A stretch of 13,279 nt of DNA from CALMFQ01 sp964495595 (GTDB lineage Bacteria > Pseudomonadota > Gammaproteobacteria > Burkholderiales > SCOH01): the NCBI GenBank assembly GCA_964495595.1, contig CAZBWH010000078.1, positions 1 through 13,279 of the forward strand, given 5' to 3'. The notes below the pieces were generated by a model. It did no database searches. It had not been told where the DNA came from and worked only from the letters and a program-made list of their open reading frames with translations. Made by a program: the position numbers and the translations under genes. Below are positions 6,524-13,279 of the stretch, in pieces (within the stretch, counting starts at the first letter, position 1; every line of letters begins with the position of its first letter).

Positions 6524-7420
6524 TCACACCCAATCGCGTGGCGGCAGGAAGTCGCAGTACAGCAGGGACTCCGGCGAACCCGGCTCGGGGCGCCAGTCGT
6601 AGCGCCATTTCACCACCGGCGGCATCGACATCAGGATCGATTCGGTTCGGCCGCCTGACTGCAGGCCGAACAGGGTGCCGCGGTCGGCCACCAGATTGAA
6701 TTCGACGTAGCGGCCACGCCGATAAGCCTGAAAATCGCGCTCGCGCTCACCGTAGGCCATCTGGCGGCGCCGCAGCACGATTGGCAGGTAGGCATCGAGA
6801 AAGTGGTCCCCGACGCTTTGCATGATGCCCAGGCAGTGCTCAAACCCCTGCTCGGCCAGATCATCAAAAAAGATACCACCGATCCCACGTGGCTCCTGCC
6901 GGTGTTTCAGATAGAAATATTCATCGCACCAGCGCTTGAAACGGGGATGGTAATTGCTGCCGAACGGTTCCAGTGCGGCCTTGCAGGTGCGGTGGAAATG
7001 CTGGGCATCCTCCAGGAACGGGTAGTACGGCGTCAGGTCCATCCCGCCACCAAACCAGAACACTGGCGCCTCGTCAGGCCGGGTTGCCACGAACAGACGC
7101 ACGTTCAGGTGCGTGGTCGGCACGTACGGATTGCGCGGGTGCAGCACCAGCGAAACTCCCATTGCCTCCCACGAGCGACCCGCCAGCTCGGGGCGATGCG
7201 CCGAAGCCGACGGCGGCAGCTGTCGCCCGGTAACGTGGGAAAAATTCACTCCACCACGTTCGAACAGTGCGCCCTCCTCGATCAAACGGGTGATACCGCC
7301 ACCGCCTTCAGGGCGCTGCCATTCATCGCGCAGGAACGGCGAGCCTTCCAGCGATGCCAGCGCATCGACCACCCTGCCCTGCAAGCAGAGCAAATACCCT
7401 TTGACCAGATTGATATCCAT
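6524..7420 (-). CDS. hemF: Oxygen-dependent coproporphyrinogen III oxidase
   Basis: HemF (298 residues, against 299 in E. coli) uses O2 to oxidatively decarboxylate two propionate chains of coproporphyrinogen III, forming protoporphyrinogen IX. Conserved blocks are present: GGGGITRLIEEG, ERGGVNFSHV, NPYVPTTHLNVRLF, FWFGGGMDLTPYYPFLED, GIGGIFFDDL, YVEFNLVADRGT and MSMPPVVKWRYDW. The frame is open to 7738, but ATG 7420 gives the family N-terminus and is preceded at 9 nt by AGGGAAGG (7437-7430). It is the first gene of hemF-speE-hemE and diverges from the histidine kinase across 100 bp. Reliance on O2 indicates aerobic or facultative growth. Confidence 0.97.
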   Translation of the reverse strand: MDINLVKGYLLCLQGRVVDALASLEGSPFLRDEWQRPEGGGGITRLIEEGALFERGGVNFSHVTGRQLPPSASAHRPELAGRSWEAMGVSLVLHPRNPYVPTTHLNVRLFVATRPDEAPVFWFGGGMDLTPYYPFLEDAQHFHRTCKAALEPFGSNYHPRFKRWCDEYFYLKHRQEPRGIGGIFFDDLAEQGFEHCLGIMQSVGDHFLDAYLPIVLRRRQMAYGERERDFQAYRRGRYVEFNLVADRGTLFGLQSGGRTESILMSMPPVVKWRYDWRPEPGSPESLLYCDFLPPRDWV

Positions 7421-7520
7421 TGTTGTGCGCCTTCCCTGAATCCTTGAGTCATCCTGAATCCGGCAGACTGCTGGCGAGTAGCCATTGCCCAGCCCGCATG
7501 CGATTGCCGATAATGATCGC
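7421..7520. promoter_or_regulatory. Divergent control region between hemF and the histidine kinase
   Basis: This 100-bp gap must hold both promoters. CCTGAATCC occurs twice on the plus strand (7435-7443 and 7453-7461) in direct repeat 18 bp apart, and the first copy partly overlaps the hemF Shine-Dalgarno. A short palindrome TGAGTCA (7445-7451) lies between them. For the kinase, a weak -35 TTGCCC (7485-7490), an 18-bp spacer and -10 GATAAT (7509-7514) can be read. I find no convincing hemF -10 and -35 pair. Confidence 0.35.
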
Positions 7521-9596
7521 ATGAATCTGCCCCGAAACCCCTTCCCCGGCAGCCAGTGGACCCTGAGCCTGCCGGTGTTTTCGCTGCTGCTTGCCTTGCT
7601 GGGTGGCCTCGGTGCGGTAGCGGTGGTTCTGGTGCAATACGCAGCCCACCCCTGGGCATTGCCCTTGCTGCTGTTGCTGGTTTTCGCCCTGCTGGGCCTG
7701 GCCGGGTGGACATTGCACGCGCTGCGCAGCCACATCAATCAGCGCATGCAGGCCGAGCAGGAGCGGGATCAATTCTTCAAGCTGTCGCTGGACATGCTGG
7801 GCGTGGTCGGCTTTGACGGCACCATTCACCAGATGAGCCCGGCGATCGAGCGCATTCTGGGGTTTCGGTCCGAAGACGTCATCGGCACCCATTTTTTTGA
7901 TTATGTCCACAAGAGCGACATCGGCCCGACCTTGCAGGTCGTGACCGACAAGCTGCTCAACGGCCAACCGGTCACCTATTTCGAAAACCGCTTCCGCACC
8001 CGGGATGGCGGCATCAAATGGCTGTCCTGGACGGCCAACCCCGACAATCACGAACACCTGCATTACATCGTTGCGCACGATGTCAGCCCGCGCAAGGAGT
8101 TCGAACACGCGCTGGGCGAAGAATCGGCCTTTCGCAAGGCCATGGAAGACGCCCTCTCCACCGGCATGCGCGCCATCGACATGCAGGCCTGCATCACCTA
8201 CGTCAATCCGGCCTTTTGCGCCATGACCGGGTTCAGTGAACGCGAGCTGGTCGGCCGCCGGCCACCCTACCCCTACTGGCCCGACCGGGGCTACGAAGCC
8301 CACCAGCACAATCTCGAACTGACCCTGCAGGGCAAGGTAAAACAGGAAGGCTTCGAACTGATGCTGCGGCGCAAGGATGGCCAGCTGATCTCGGTACTGT
8401 TCCATGTCTCGCCGCTATTCGATGTCGGTGGCCGGCAGACCGGCTGGATGGCTGCGATGACCGACATCACCGACCGGCTGCGCGCCAGCGAACAGCTGGC
8501 CGCCGCCTATGACCGGTTTGTAGCCGTGCTCGACGGCCTTGATGCCGCCGTGTCGGTCAGCGATCCTGACGACAATGAAGTCCTGTTCGCCAACGACCAC
8601 TACCGAACTCTCTACCAGCTCGACCCGGCCAGCACCCATTTCTGCGACGTCCTGCAAACCCGCCGCCGCAGGCATCATGCCGCCGACGGCAGCTTCGAGC
8701 TGGAATTGCAGGACGAGCTGAACCAGCGCTGGCTACACCTGCGCGACAACCCGATCAAATGGGCAGACGGCCGCACCGTCAGACTGGAAATCGCCACCGA
8801 CATCAGCGAGCGCAAGCAGGGCGAGGAAATGTACCGCCAGCAACTGGAAAAGCTGCAGACCACCTCACGCCTGATCACCATGGGCGAAATGGCCAGCAGC
8901 CTGGCGCACGAGTTGAACCAGCCGCTGGCCGCGATCAGCAACTACTGCAACGGCTGCGTCGCCCGCATCGAAGGCGGCACCACCACCCCGCAGGAACTGC
9001 TCGGCGTCATGCAAAAAGCCAGCAACCAGGCGGAACGGGCAGGTACCATCATCCGCCGCATCCGCGAGTTTGTTAAAAAAAGTGCGCCGGACCGAACCAG
9101 TTGCAAAGTCAGCGAAATCATCGACGCCACGCTCGGTTTTGCCGAAATCGACGCCCGCAAGCATGGCGTGCAACTGCAACTGGATATCGACCCCACCCTG
9201 CCCGACGTGCTGGCCGACCGGATCATGATCGAACAGGTGCTGCTCAACCTGCTGCGCAACGCCATCGAAGCGATGCATGCCACCCCGATGCCCGAACGCT
9301 TGCTGTGCCTGGCCGTCCACCGGCGCGAGCCGGGCCAGCTGATGATCTCGGTCACCGACCGCGGCCACGGTATCACCGCCGAAAGCCGTGCCAAGCTGTT
9401 TGCCCCGTTTTTCACCACCAAGCCCCACGGCATGGGAATGGGGCTCAACATCTGCCGCTCGATCATCGAATTCCACCACGGCCAGCTCTGGAACGAAGCC
9501 AACCCGGCCGGCGGAACCGTATTCCGCTTTACCCTGCCCACCGTGCCCCGCCCCACCTCAATGTCAGAACATGAGCATAAACTGAATATGCTATAG
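7521..9596 (+). CDS. Membrane-anchored PAS-domain sensor histidine kinase (DctS/FixL-like)
   Basis: A 691-residue two-component sensor kinase. Two hydrophobic segments (about 15-40 and 45-66) separated by only a few residues form a membrane hairpin without a real periplasmic domain. Three PAS-like regions follow (about 85-200, 200-325 and 328-440); the second (ITYVNPAFCAMTGFSERELV) resembles DctS-type PAS domains. The HisKA H-box LAHELNQPLAAISNY has the phosphoacceptor His463. The ATPase domain shows N-box LLNLLRNAIEAM (Asn580), DRGHGI, APFFTTKPHGMGMGLNICRS and a C-terminal GG. ATG 7521 is chosen over upstream TTG 7485 because a -10-like GATAAT ends 6 nt before it; no Shine-Dalgarno is visible, so the mRNA may be leaderless. 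The FixJ-type regulator encoded at 10536 is the probable partner. The ligand is unknown; with so little periplasm, sensing is probably cytoplasmic or membrane-based, which differs from classic DctS. Confidence 0.92.
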   Translation: MNLPRNPFPGSQWTLSLPVFSLLLALLGGLGAVAVVLVQYAAHPWALPLLLLLVFALLGLAGWTLHALRSHINQRMQAEQERDQFFKLSLDMLGVVGFDGTIHQMSPAIERILGFRSEDVIGTHFFDYVHKSDIGPTLQVVTDKLLNGQPVTYFENRFRTRDGGIKWLSWTANPDNHEHLHYIVAHDVSPRKEFEHALGEESAFRKAMEDALSTGMRAIDMQACITYVNPAFCAMTGFSERELVGRRPPYPYWPDRGYEAHQHNLELTLQGKVKQEGFELMLRRKDGQLISVLFHVSPLFDVGGRQTGWMAAMTDITDRLRASEQLAAAYDRFVAVLDGLDAAVSVSDPDDNEVLFANDHYRTLYQLDPASTHFCDVLQTRRRRHHAADGSFELELQDELNQRWLHLRDNPIKWADGRTVRLEIATDISERKQGEEMYRQQLEKLQTTSRLITMGEMASSLAHELNQPLAAISNYCNGCVARIEGGTTTPQELLGVMQKASNQAERAGTIIRRIREFVKKSAPDRTSCKVSEIIDATLGFAEIDARKHGVQLQLDIDPTLPDVLADRIMIEQVLLNLLRNAIEAMHATPMPERLLCLAVHRREPGQLMISVTDRGHGITAESRAKLFAPFFTTKPHGMGMGLNICRSIIEFHHGQLWNEANPAGGTVFRFTLPTVPRPTSMSEHEHKLNML

Positions 9597-9616
9597 GCAT
9601 TTACTTGCCGGCATAT

Positions 9617-9644
9617 TTGCCAGACAATACCCGCCGTTTATCAG
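9617..9644 (+). promoter_or_regulatory. Possible promoter of the secreted-protein gene
   Basis: TTGCCA (9617-9622, five of six -35 bases), a 16-bp spacer and TATCAG (9639-9644, four of six -10 bases). Transcription would start near 9651 and leave a leader of about 90 nt. I see no terminator after the kinase stop at 9596, so read-through from the kinase is also possible. Confidence 0.35.
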
Positions 9645-9742
9645 GCTGGCGGAAACGCGCTTCTGCCGCCTCCCGCCCGACGGGCTGCCAAGCCATGGAT
9701 TTCCGGGCACTTTTTCTCTGTCAAACCTGAAGGAAAACACCA

Positions 9743-10420
9743 ATGAACAAGCTGATTCTGACCAGCATTATCGGCATGACGCTGAGCATCAGCCAGGCCA
9801 ACGCATTCGGTCTGGGCGATTTGGGCAATATCGCCAAGGTCGCAACCGGCAGTGCCAAGGCAGAAGCTGCCGCCACTTCCAGCAACGTCACCGGCGATCT
9901 GGACAGCTTTCTGGCCACGGCCAAAGAAGCCGACACACTGATCACCGCCTCCAGCGACACCCTGTTCAAAACCATGGTGCCGCAAAAGGAAGTCGCCGCG
10001 CACAACGCGAAGGTGCTCGCCGCCAACAACATCACCGATCCGGCCAAGCGCGCTGAAATCCTGCAGCAATTGCTGGCTGAACAGATGGCCCGCCTGAGCC
10101 AGGTCGATTGGGACAAACAGGCCCGCGAAACACCGAAACTGCTGAATGCCGAGCAGAAGGTCGCCGTCACTACTGCGATCTACAACTTCACGCTTGGCAC
10201 CCTGAAAGACAAAGAGTTGCTGGTGCAGAGCAAAGGATTAATCGGCGCCGTGCGCAGCAACCCGTTGCTGCTGATGCGCGTTGGCGAGCTGACCGACGTG
10301 TCCGGCTCGATCAGCAACCAGCTGGCAACCGCCACCTCGATTGCCGCCGGCCTGCCCAAACTGGCATCGGCCGTAGGCCTGGGCGCACTGCCGACCAGCG
10401 CAGCCGCAGCAGCCAGATAA
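9743..10420 (+). CDS. Hypothetical secreted (periplasmic) Ala-rich helical protein
   Basis: I do not recognise the family. The 225-residue product begins with a typical Sec signal peptide (MNKLILTSIIGMTLSISQANA, cleavage probably after ANA near residue 21) and lacks a lipobox cysteine. The mature part contains no cysteine, is rich in Ala, Leu, Thr and Ser, and looks alpha-helical, with a glycine-containing start (FGLGDLGNIAKVATG) and a small-residue C-terminus (ALPTSAAAAAR). No catalytic motif is apparent. AAGGA (9730-9734) sits 8 nt before the ATG, the strongest ribosome binding site on the plus strand of this window, and a strong terminator follows, so it may be a well-expressed single-gene unit. 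It lies between the sensor kinase and response regulator genes, suggesting a regulated target or accessory component. Confidence 0.8.
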   Translation: MNKLILTSIIGMTLSISQANAFGLGDLGNIAKVATGSAKAEAAATSSNVTGDLDSFLATAKEADTLITASSDTLFKTMVPQKEVAAHNAKVLAANNITDPAKRAEILQQLLAEQMARLSQVDWDKQARETPKLLNAEQKVAVTTAIYNFTLGTLKDKELLVQSKGLIGAVRSNPLLLMRVGELTDVSGSISNQLATATSIAAGLPKLASAVGLGALPTSAAAAAR

Positions 10421-10444
10421 GCCCCGCGCAGCTACCGGCCCATC

Positions 10445-10474
10445 GCCCGACGGACTTTCCCGTCGGGCTTTTTT
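10445..10474 (+). terminator. Rho-independent terminator after the secreted-protein gene
   Basis: GCCCGACGG (10445-10453), loop ACTTTC and CCGTCGGGC (10460-10468) form a perfect 9-bp GC-rich stem followed directly by six T residues (10469-10474). It lies 24 nt past the stop codon and should insulate the response regulator from upstream transcription. Confidence 0.95.
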
Positions 10475-10501
10475 GCGCCGTGTGCCCGCCCCGAATCGGG
10501 C

Positions 10502-10507
10502 TACAAT
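10502..10507 (+). promoter_or_regulatory. Possible -10 element for the regulator-cyclase operon
   Basis: TACAAT (10502-10507) matches five of six -10 bases and is identical to the predicted rhlE -10 box, including the following CC. Transcription would start near 10514, 22 nt before the regulator ATG. No good -35 is present at the proper distance (10479-10484 reads CGTGTG), so activator dependence is possible. Confidence 0.4.
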
Positions 10508-10535
10508 CCAATCTCCGCCCTTACCTGGCCTGACC

Positions 10536-11147
10536 ATGATCAAACCCACCGTATTTATCGTTGACGACGAAGAGGCCGTGCGTGATTCACTGCAATGGCT
10601 GCTCGAGTCCAAGGGTCTGAAAGTTGCGCTGTTTGACTCGGCCGAAACGTTTCTGGCCAGCTACACGCCTGACCGGGCGGGGTGTCTGGTCGTGGATGTG
10701 CGAATGCCGGGGATGAGCGGGCTAGAGTTGCAGGAAAAGCTGGCCGAGTGGCAATACACGATTCCGGTGATTTTCATTACCGGCCACGGCGACGTGCCGA
10801 TGGCGGTCCAGGCAGTCAAGCACGGCGCGGTTGATTTTCTGGAAAAGCCGTTCAACGACAAGGAGCTGCTGGCCATCATCGACCGCAGCCTGACGCAGGA
10901 TCGCGCCCAGCGGGAGGGCGAATCACTGCACCGGCAAATCCGTGACCGGCTGGCCAGTCTGTCGCCACGCGAGCGGGCGGTGCTGGATCTGGTGGTGGCC
11001 GGCCGGCTGAACAAACAGATTGCCGATGAGCTGGCGATCAGCATCAAGACTGTCGAAGCCCACCGCGCCAACATGATGGACAAGATGGGCGCCCAATCGC
11101 TGGCCGAGCTGGTGCAACAGGTGCTCGCCGTCCGCGACGGTGGTTAG
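10536..11147 (+). CDS. FixJ/NarL-type two-component response regulator (DctR-like)
   Basis: A 203-residue cytoplasmic DNA-binding regulator. The receiver domain (about 4-120) shows the acidic pair Asp10-Asp11, phosphoacceptor Asp54 in LVVDVRMPGMSG, switch Thr82 in FITGHGD and Lys104 in EKPF. The C-terminal LuxR-type helix-turn-helix (about 138-198) contains LSPRERAVLDLVVAGRLNKQ and SIKTVEAHRANMM. All residues for phosphorylation and DNA binding are intact. The frame is open to 10473, but that would start inside the terminator; ATG 10536 gives the normal N-terminus MIKPTVFIVDDEEAVRDSL, although its Shine-Dalgarno is weak. The diguanylate cyclase gene starts 5 nt after its stop. The kinase encoded at 7521 is the likely phosphodonor. 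The family resembles DctR, FixJ and TtrR, but no dicarboxylate transporter is nearby, so no gene name is given. Confidence 0.93.
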   Translation: MIKPTVFIVDDEEAVRDSLQWLLESKGLKVALFDSAETFLASYTPDRAGCLVVDVRMPGMSGLELQEKLAEWQYTIPVIFITGHGDVPMAVQAVKHGAVDFLEKPFNDKELLAIIDRSLTQDRAQREGESLHRQIRDRLASLSPRERAVLDLVVAGRLNKQIADELAISIKTVEAHRANMMDKMGAQSLAELVQQVLAVRDGG

Positions 11148-11152
11148 CGAAG

Positions 11153-12928
11153 ATGAAGCGGGCGCTGGGCTTCTGGCTGGGTTGCTGGCTGTGTCTGTGT
11201 GGCCTGGCCGGCTACGCCAGTGGCTCGACGCCGGCGCTGCAGTTGAGCTATCTGCAGGACGATACTGGCCGACTGACGCCAGCCCAGGTGCAGACGGCCA
11301 GCCGCTGGACCCCGCTGGCCGGCACAACCGTCAATTTCGGCTACACCGGCCAGACGGTGTGGCTGCGCGCCAGGCTGGGGCCTGCCGATTCGGGGCAGCG
11401 CTGGTTGCTGGGTGTGCAATACGCCCAGATCGACGAACTGGATACCTACCAGCGCGACACCCACGGCACGCTGCACCATGCCAGTAGCGGCGACAGCCGG
11501 CCATTTGCGCTGCGGCCGGTGGCGCACCGGCTGTTCTACTTTCCGCTGACGCTGTCGGCCAGCCAGCCAACCGACCTCTATCTGCGCGCCCGCTCAGCCG
11601 GCACCCTGCTGCTGCCGGTGGTGCTGACCACGGCGGAACAGTTGCAGGCCAACGATCGAGTCCAGCAACTGCTGGCCGGCGTGTTTGCCGGCACCCTGCT
11701 GGCGATGCTGGCCTACAACCTGCTGCTGTTCCTGTCGCTGCGCGAAGCGAGCTATCTGTATTACGTGCTGTACATCGGCTGCTTTGCGCTGGCGCAGGCC
11801 ATCCTCTACGGGTTGGCCAGCGAATACCTGTGGCCGGCCGCGGCGCTCAACAACAGCGCCCTGCCGCTGGTAACCGCACTGACCGCGCTGTTTCTGGCGC
11901 TGTTCAGCCGGGCATTCCTGAATGTAGGGCAATGGCGGCCGGCCCGGCTGGCGCTCGACGGGCTGGTTTGGCTGTTTGCCCTTATCGCGCTGGCGGCCGT
12001 GTGGCTGGACTATTCGCTGACCATGCCAGCGGCTATTGCGGCCAGCATGTTAGCGCCGATCGTGGTGAGCCTGATTGCCACACGGCTGTGGTGGCATGGC
12101 TACCAGCCGGCCCGCTACTATCTGCTGGCGTTTGCGGCCTTGCTGGCCGGTTTTCTGGCCAACGGCCTGAGCAGCTTCAACCTGGTGGCGGGCGGATTCT
12201 GGGCCGACTACGGCATGCCTATCGGCTCGATGCTGGAAATCACCCTGCTGTCGTTCGCCCTGGCTCACCGGCTGAAGCTGGCGCAGGAAGCCAACCAGCG
12301 ATTGCAGCAGGCACATGCTGCCGAGCTGGAGCAGCGGGTGGACGAGCGCACCCGGCAGCTGGCCGAGGTGCTGGACGAGCTGACCCGCAGCAATGCGCGG
12401 CTACATGAGCTGACCCTGCACGATGCGCTGACCGGGCTGAAAAACCGCAAGTTTTTCGACGAGCAACTGCAGCAATGGTGGCGCCACGCGCAACGCTGGC
12501 AGTATCCGCTGGCGTTGCTGATGATCGACATCGACCATTTCAAGGCAGTCAACGACCGCTACGGCCATCCGGCGGGCGACGCCGCGCTGCAACAGGTGGC
12601 ACGCCTGCTGGCCGACAGCCTGCAACGACCGGGAGATGAGGCCGTTCGCTACGGCGGCGAGGAGTTCGCCGTGTTGTTGCCGTCGACCGACGCCGAAGGG
12701 GCCGCCCAGCTGGCGGAACGCCTGCGCGCTACGGTGGCCGGCCAGGCATTCGATCTAGCGGGCCACCGCCTGCCACTGACAGTCAGTATCGGCGTGGCCC
12801 ACATTGATTCAGGCGACCCGCTGCCACCGGCGGGGCTGATTGCGCGAGCGGATCAGGCGCTGTATCTGGCCAAGCGCAACGGCCGCAACCGGGTCGAATA
12901 CAGCCTAACCGCTCCGCCAAACTGCTAA
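11153..12928 (+). CDS. 7TM-DISM diguanylate cyclase (GGDEF protein)
   Basis: A 591-residue inner-membrane protein predicted to make cyclic di-GMP from GTP. Order: signal peptide (MKRALGFWLGCWLCLCGLAG, 1-25), a periplasmic 7TMR-DISM extracellular-type beta domain (about 28-160), seven membrane segments (about 172-370), a coiled coil (about 375-418, ELEQRVDERTRQLAEVL) and a GGDEF domain (about 420-585). The catalytic loop reads GGEEF (501-505) and is intact; DALTGLKNRKFF and DIDHFKAVNDRYGH are standard. An RPGD inhibitory-site motif (492-495) lies five residues before GGEEF, so product feedback inhibition is expected. The ATG follows the regulator stop by 5 nt with a purine-rich stretch (GCGAAG), indicating one operon. 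The periplasmic domain may bind a carbohydrate or other ligand; that is family-level inference. Confidence 0.95.
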   Translation: MKRALGFWLGCWLCLCGLAGYASGSTPALQLSYLQDDTGRLTPAQVQTASRWTPLAGTTVNFGYTGQTVWLRARLGPADSGQRWLLGVQYAQIDELDTYQRDTHGTLHHASSGDSRPFALRPVAHRLFYFPLTLSASQPTDLYLRARSAGTLLLPVVLTTAEQLQANDRVQQLLAGVFAGTLLAMLAYNLLLFLSLREASYLYYVLYIGCFALAQAILYGLASEYLWPAAALNNSALPLVTALTALFLALFSRAFLNVGQWRPARLALDGLVWLFALIALAAVWLDYSLTMPAAIAASMLAPIVVSLIATRLWWHGYQPARYYLLAFAALLAGFLANGLSSFNLVAGGFWADYGMPIGSMLEITLLSFALAHRLKLAQEANQRLQQAHAAELEQRVDERTRQLAEVLDELTRSNARLHELTLHDALTGLKNRKFFDEQLQQWWRHAQRWQYPLALLMIDIDHFKAVNDRYGHPAGDAALQQVARLLADSLQRPGDEAVRYGGEEFAVLLPSTDAEGAAQLAERLRATVAGQAFDLAGHRLPLTVSIGVAHIDSGDPLPPAGLIARADQALYLAKRNGRNRVEYSLTAPPNC

Positions 12929-12961
12929 CATCGCCGCTTTCACCACGCCAGCAGCAACCCC

Positions 12962-13279
12962 ATGCTCAACATCATCTGGGCCGGCTTCATTCTCACCGCG
13001 CTGGCCACCGCCGCCTGGCAAGGCTTTGTGCTGGGTCATCCTGAGATATTCGGCCAGCTGACCAAGGCCATGTTCGACAGCGCCAAAACCGGCTTCGACA
13101 TCGCCATCGCGCTGACCGGGGTGATGACGCTGTGGCTGGGCATCATGCAGATTGGCGAACGGGCCGGGTTTGTGCTGGCGATTGCCCGGCTGCTCGGGCC
13201 GCTGTTCACCCGGCTGTTTCCCGACATCCCGCCCGGCCATCCGGCACTGGGCAGCATGAGCATGAACATCGCCGCCAAT
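12962..13279 (+). CDS. SpmA-like nucleoside-recognition (Gate) domain membrane protein, 5' part
   Basis: An ATG at 12962 opens a frame that runs off the window end after 106 codons. The sequence has a hydrophobic first helix (MLNIIWAGFILTALATAAW), a soluble stretch (FDSAKTGFDIAIALTG), a second membrane segment (TLWLGIMQIGERAG) and PPGHPALGSMSMNIAAN. That last motif is characteristic of spore maturation protein A-like proteins in the nucleoside-recognition domain family. Despite the name these occur widely in non-sporulating proteobacteria, often as SpmA-SpmB fusions, and their function there is not established. It starts 33 nt after the cyclase stop with no visible terminator, so it may share that transcript. 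No clear Shine-Dalgarno is seen, which leaves the exact start slightly open. Confidence 0.85.
   Translation, partial: MLNIIWAGFILTALATAAWQGFVLGHPEIFGQLTKAMFDSAKTGFDIAIALTGVMTLWLGIMQIGERAGFVLAIARLLGPLFTRLFPDIPPGHPALGSMSMNIAAN

Noticed and set aside
5747..6658. Plus-strand open frame of 303 codons opposite speE and the end of hemF
   Set aside because: Antisense shadow crossing two real genes; low-complexity Gln/Arg-rich translation.
7449..8405. Minus-strand open frame of 318 codons opposite the start of the histidine kinase
   Set aside because: Overlaps the kinase membrane and PAS regions, which are clearly coding on the plus strand.

Overview
The window looks like chromosomal DNA from a GC-rich betaproteobacterium, most likely of the Neisseriales/Chromobacteriaceae type. 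That placement is inferred from the gene complement (RhlE, PriA, HemE, HemF, SpeE, a DctS/FixL-type histidine kinase with a FixJ/NarL-type regulator) and from sigma70-like promoters with a TACAAT -10 box; no 16S or marker comparison was possible. There are no tRNA or rRNA genes, no insertion sequence and no CRISPR array.

Left part, minus strand (252-7420). rhlE (DEAD-box RNA helicase with a tandem-repeat tail) and priA (replication restart helicase) each have their own promoter-like sequence. Upstream of them in transcription order is a tight operon, hemF - speE - hemE: oxygen-dependent coproporphyrinogen III oxidase, a spermidine synthase family aminopropyltransferase, and uroporphyrinogen decarboxylase. 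hemF and speE abut with no gap, and the speE-hemE gap is 39 nt. Bases 1-251 hold no secure gene; they contain a palindromic segment that may be a dispersed repeat.

Right part, plus strand (7521-13279). Diverging from hemF is a membrane-anchored histidine kinase with three PAS-like domains. It is followed by an unrecognised secreted Ala-rich protein with its own promoter-like sequence and a strong terminator, then a FixJ-type response regulator, a 7TM-DISM diguanylate cyclase 5 nt downstream, and the truncated start of a SpmA-like membrane protein. The likely circuit is kinase to regulator, with the co-transcribed cyclase giving a c-di-GMP output; the secreted protein between the two signalling genes could be a target or an accessory sensor component. 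This is inference from gene order and domains.

Most of the window is ordinary housekeeping DNA. The points most worth a second look are: two mutually exclusive hairpins against the Shine-Dalgarno of rhlE; a pair of DnaA-box-like 9-mers just upstream of priA; sequence words shared by the two intergenic regions that flank priA; speE inside a heme operon; and the kinase / secreted protein / regulator / cyclase block.
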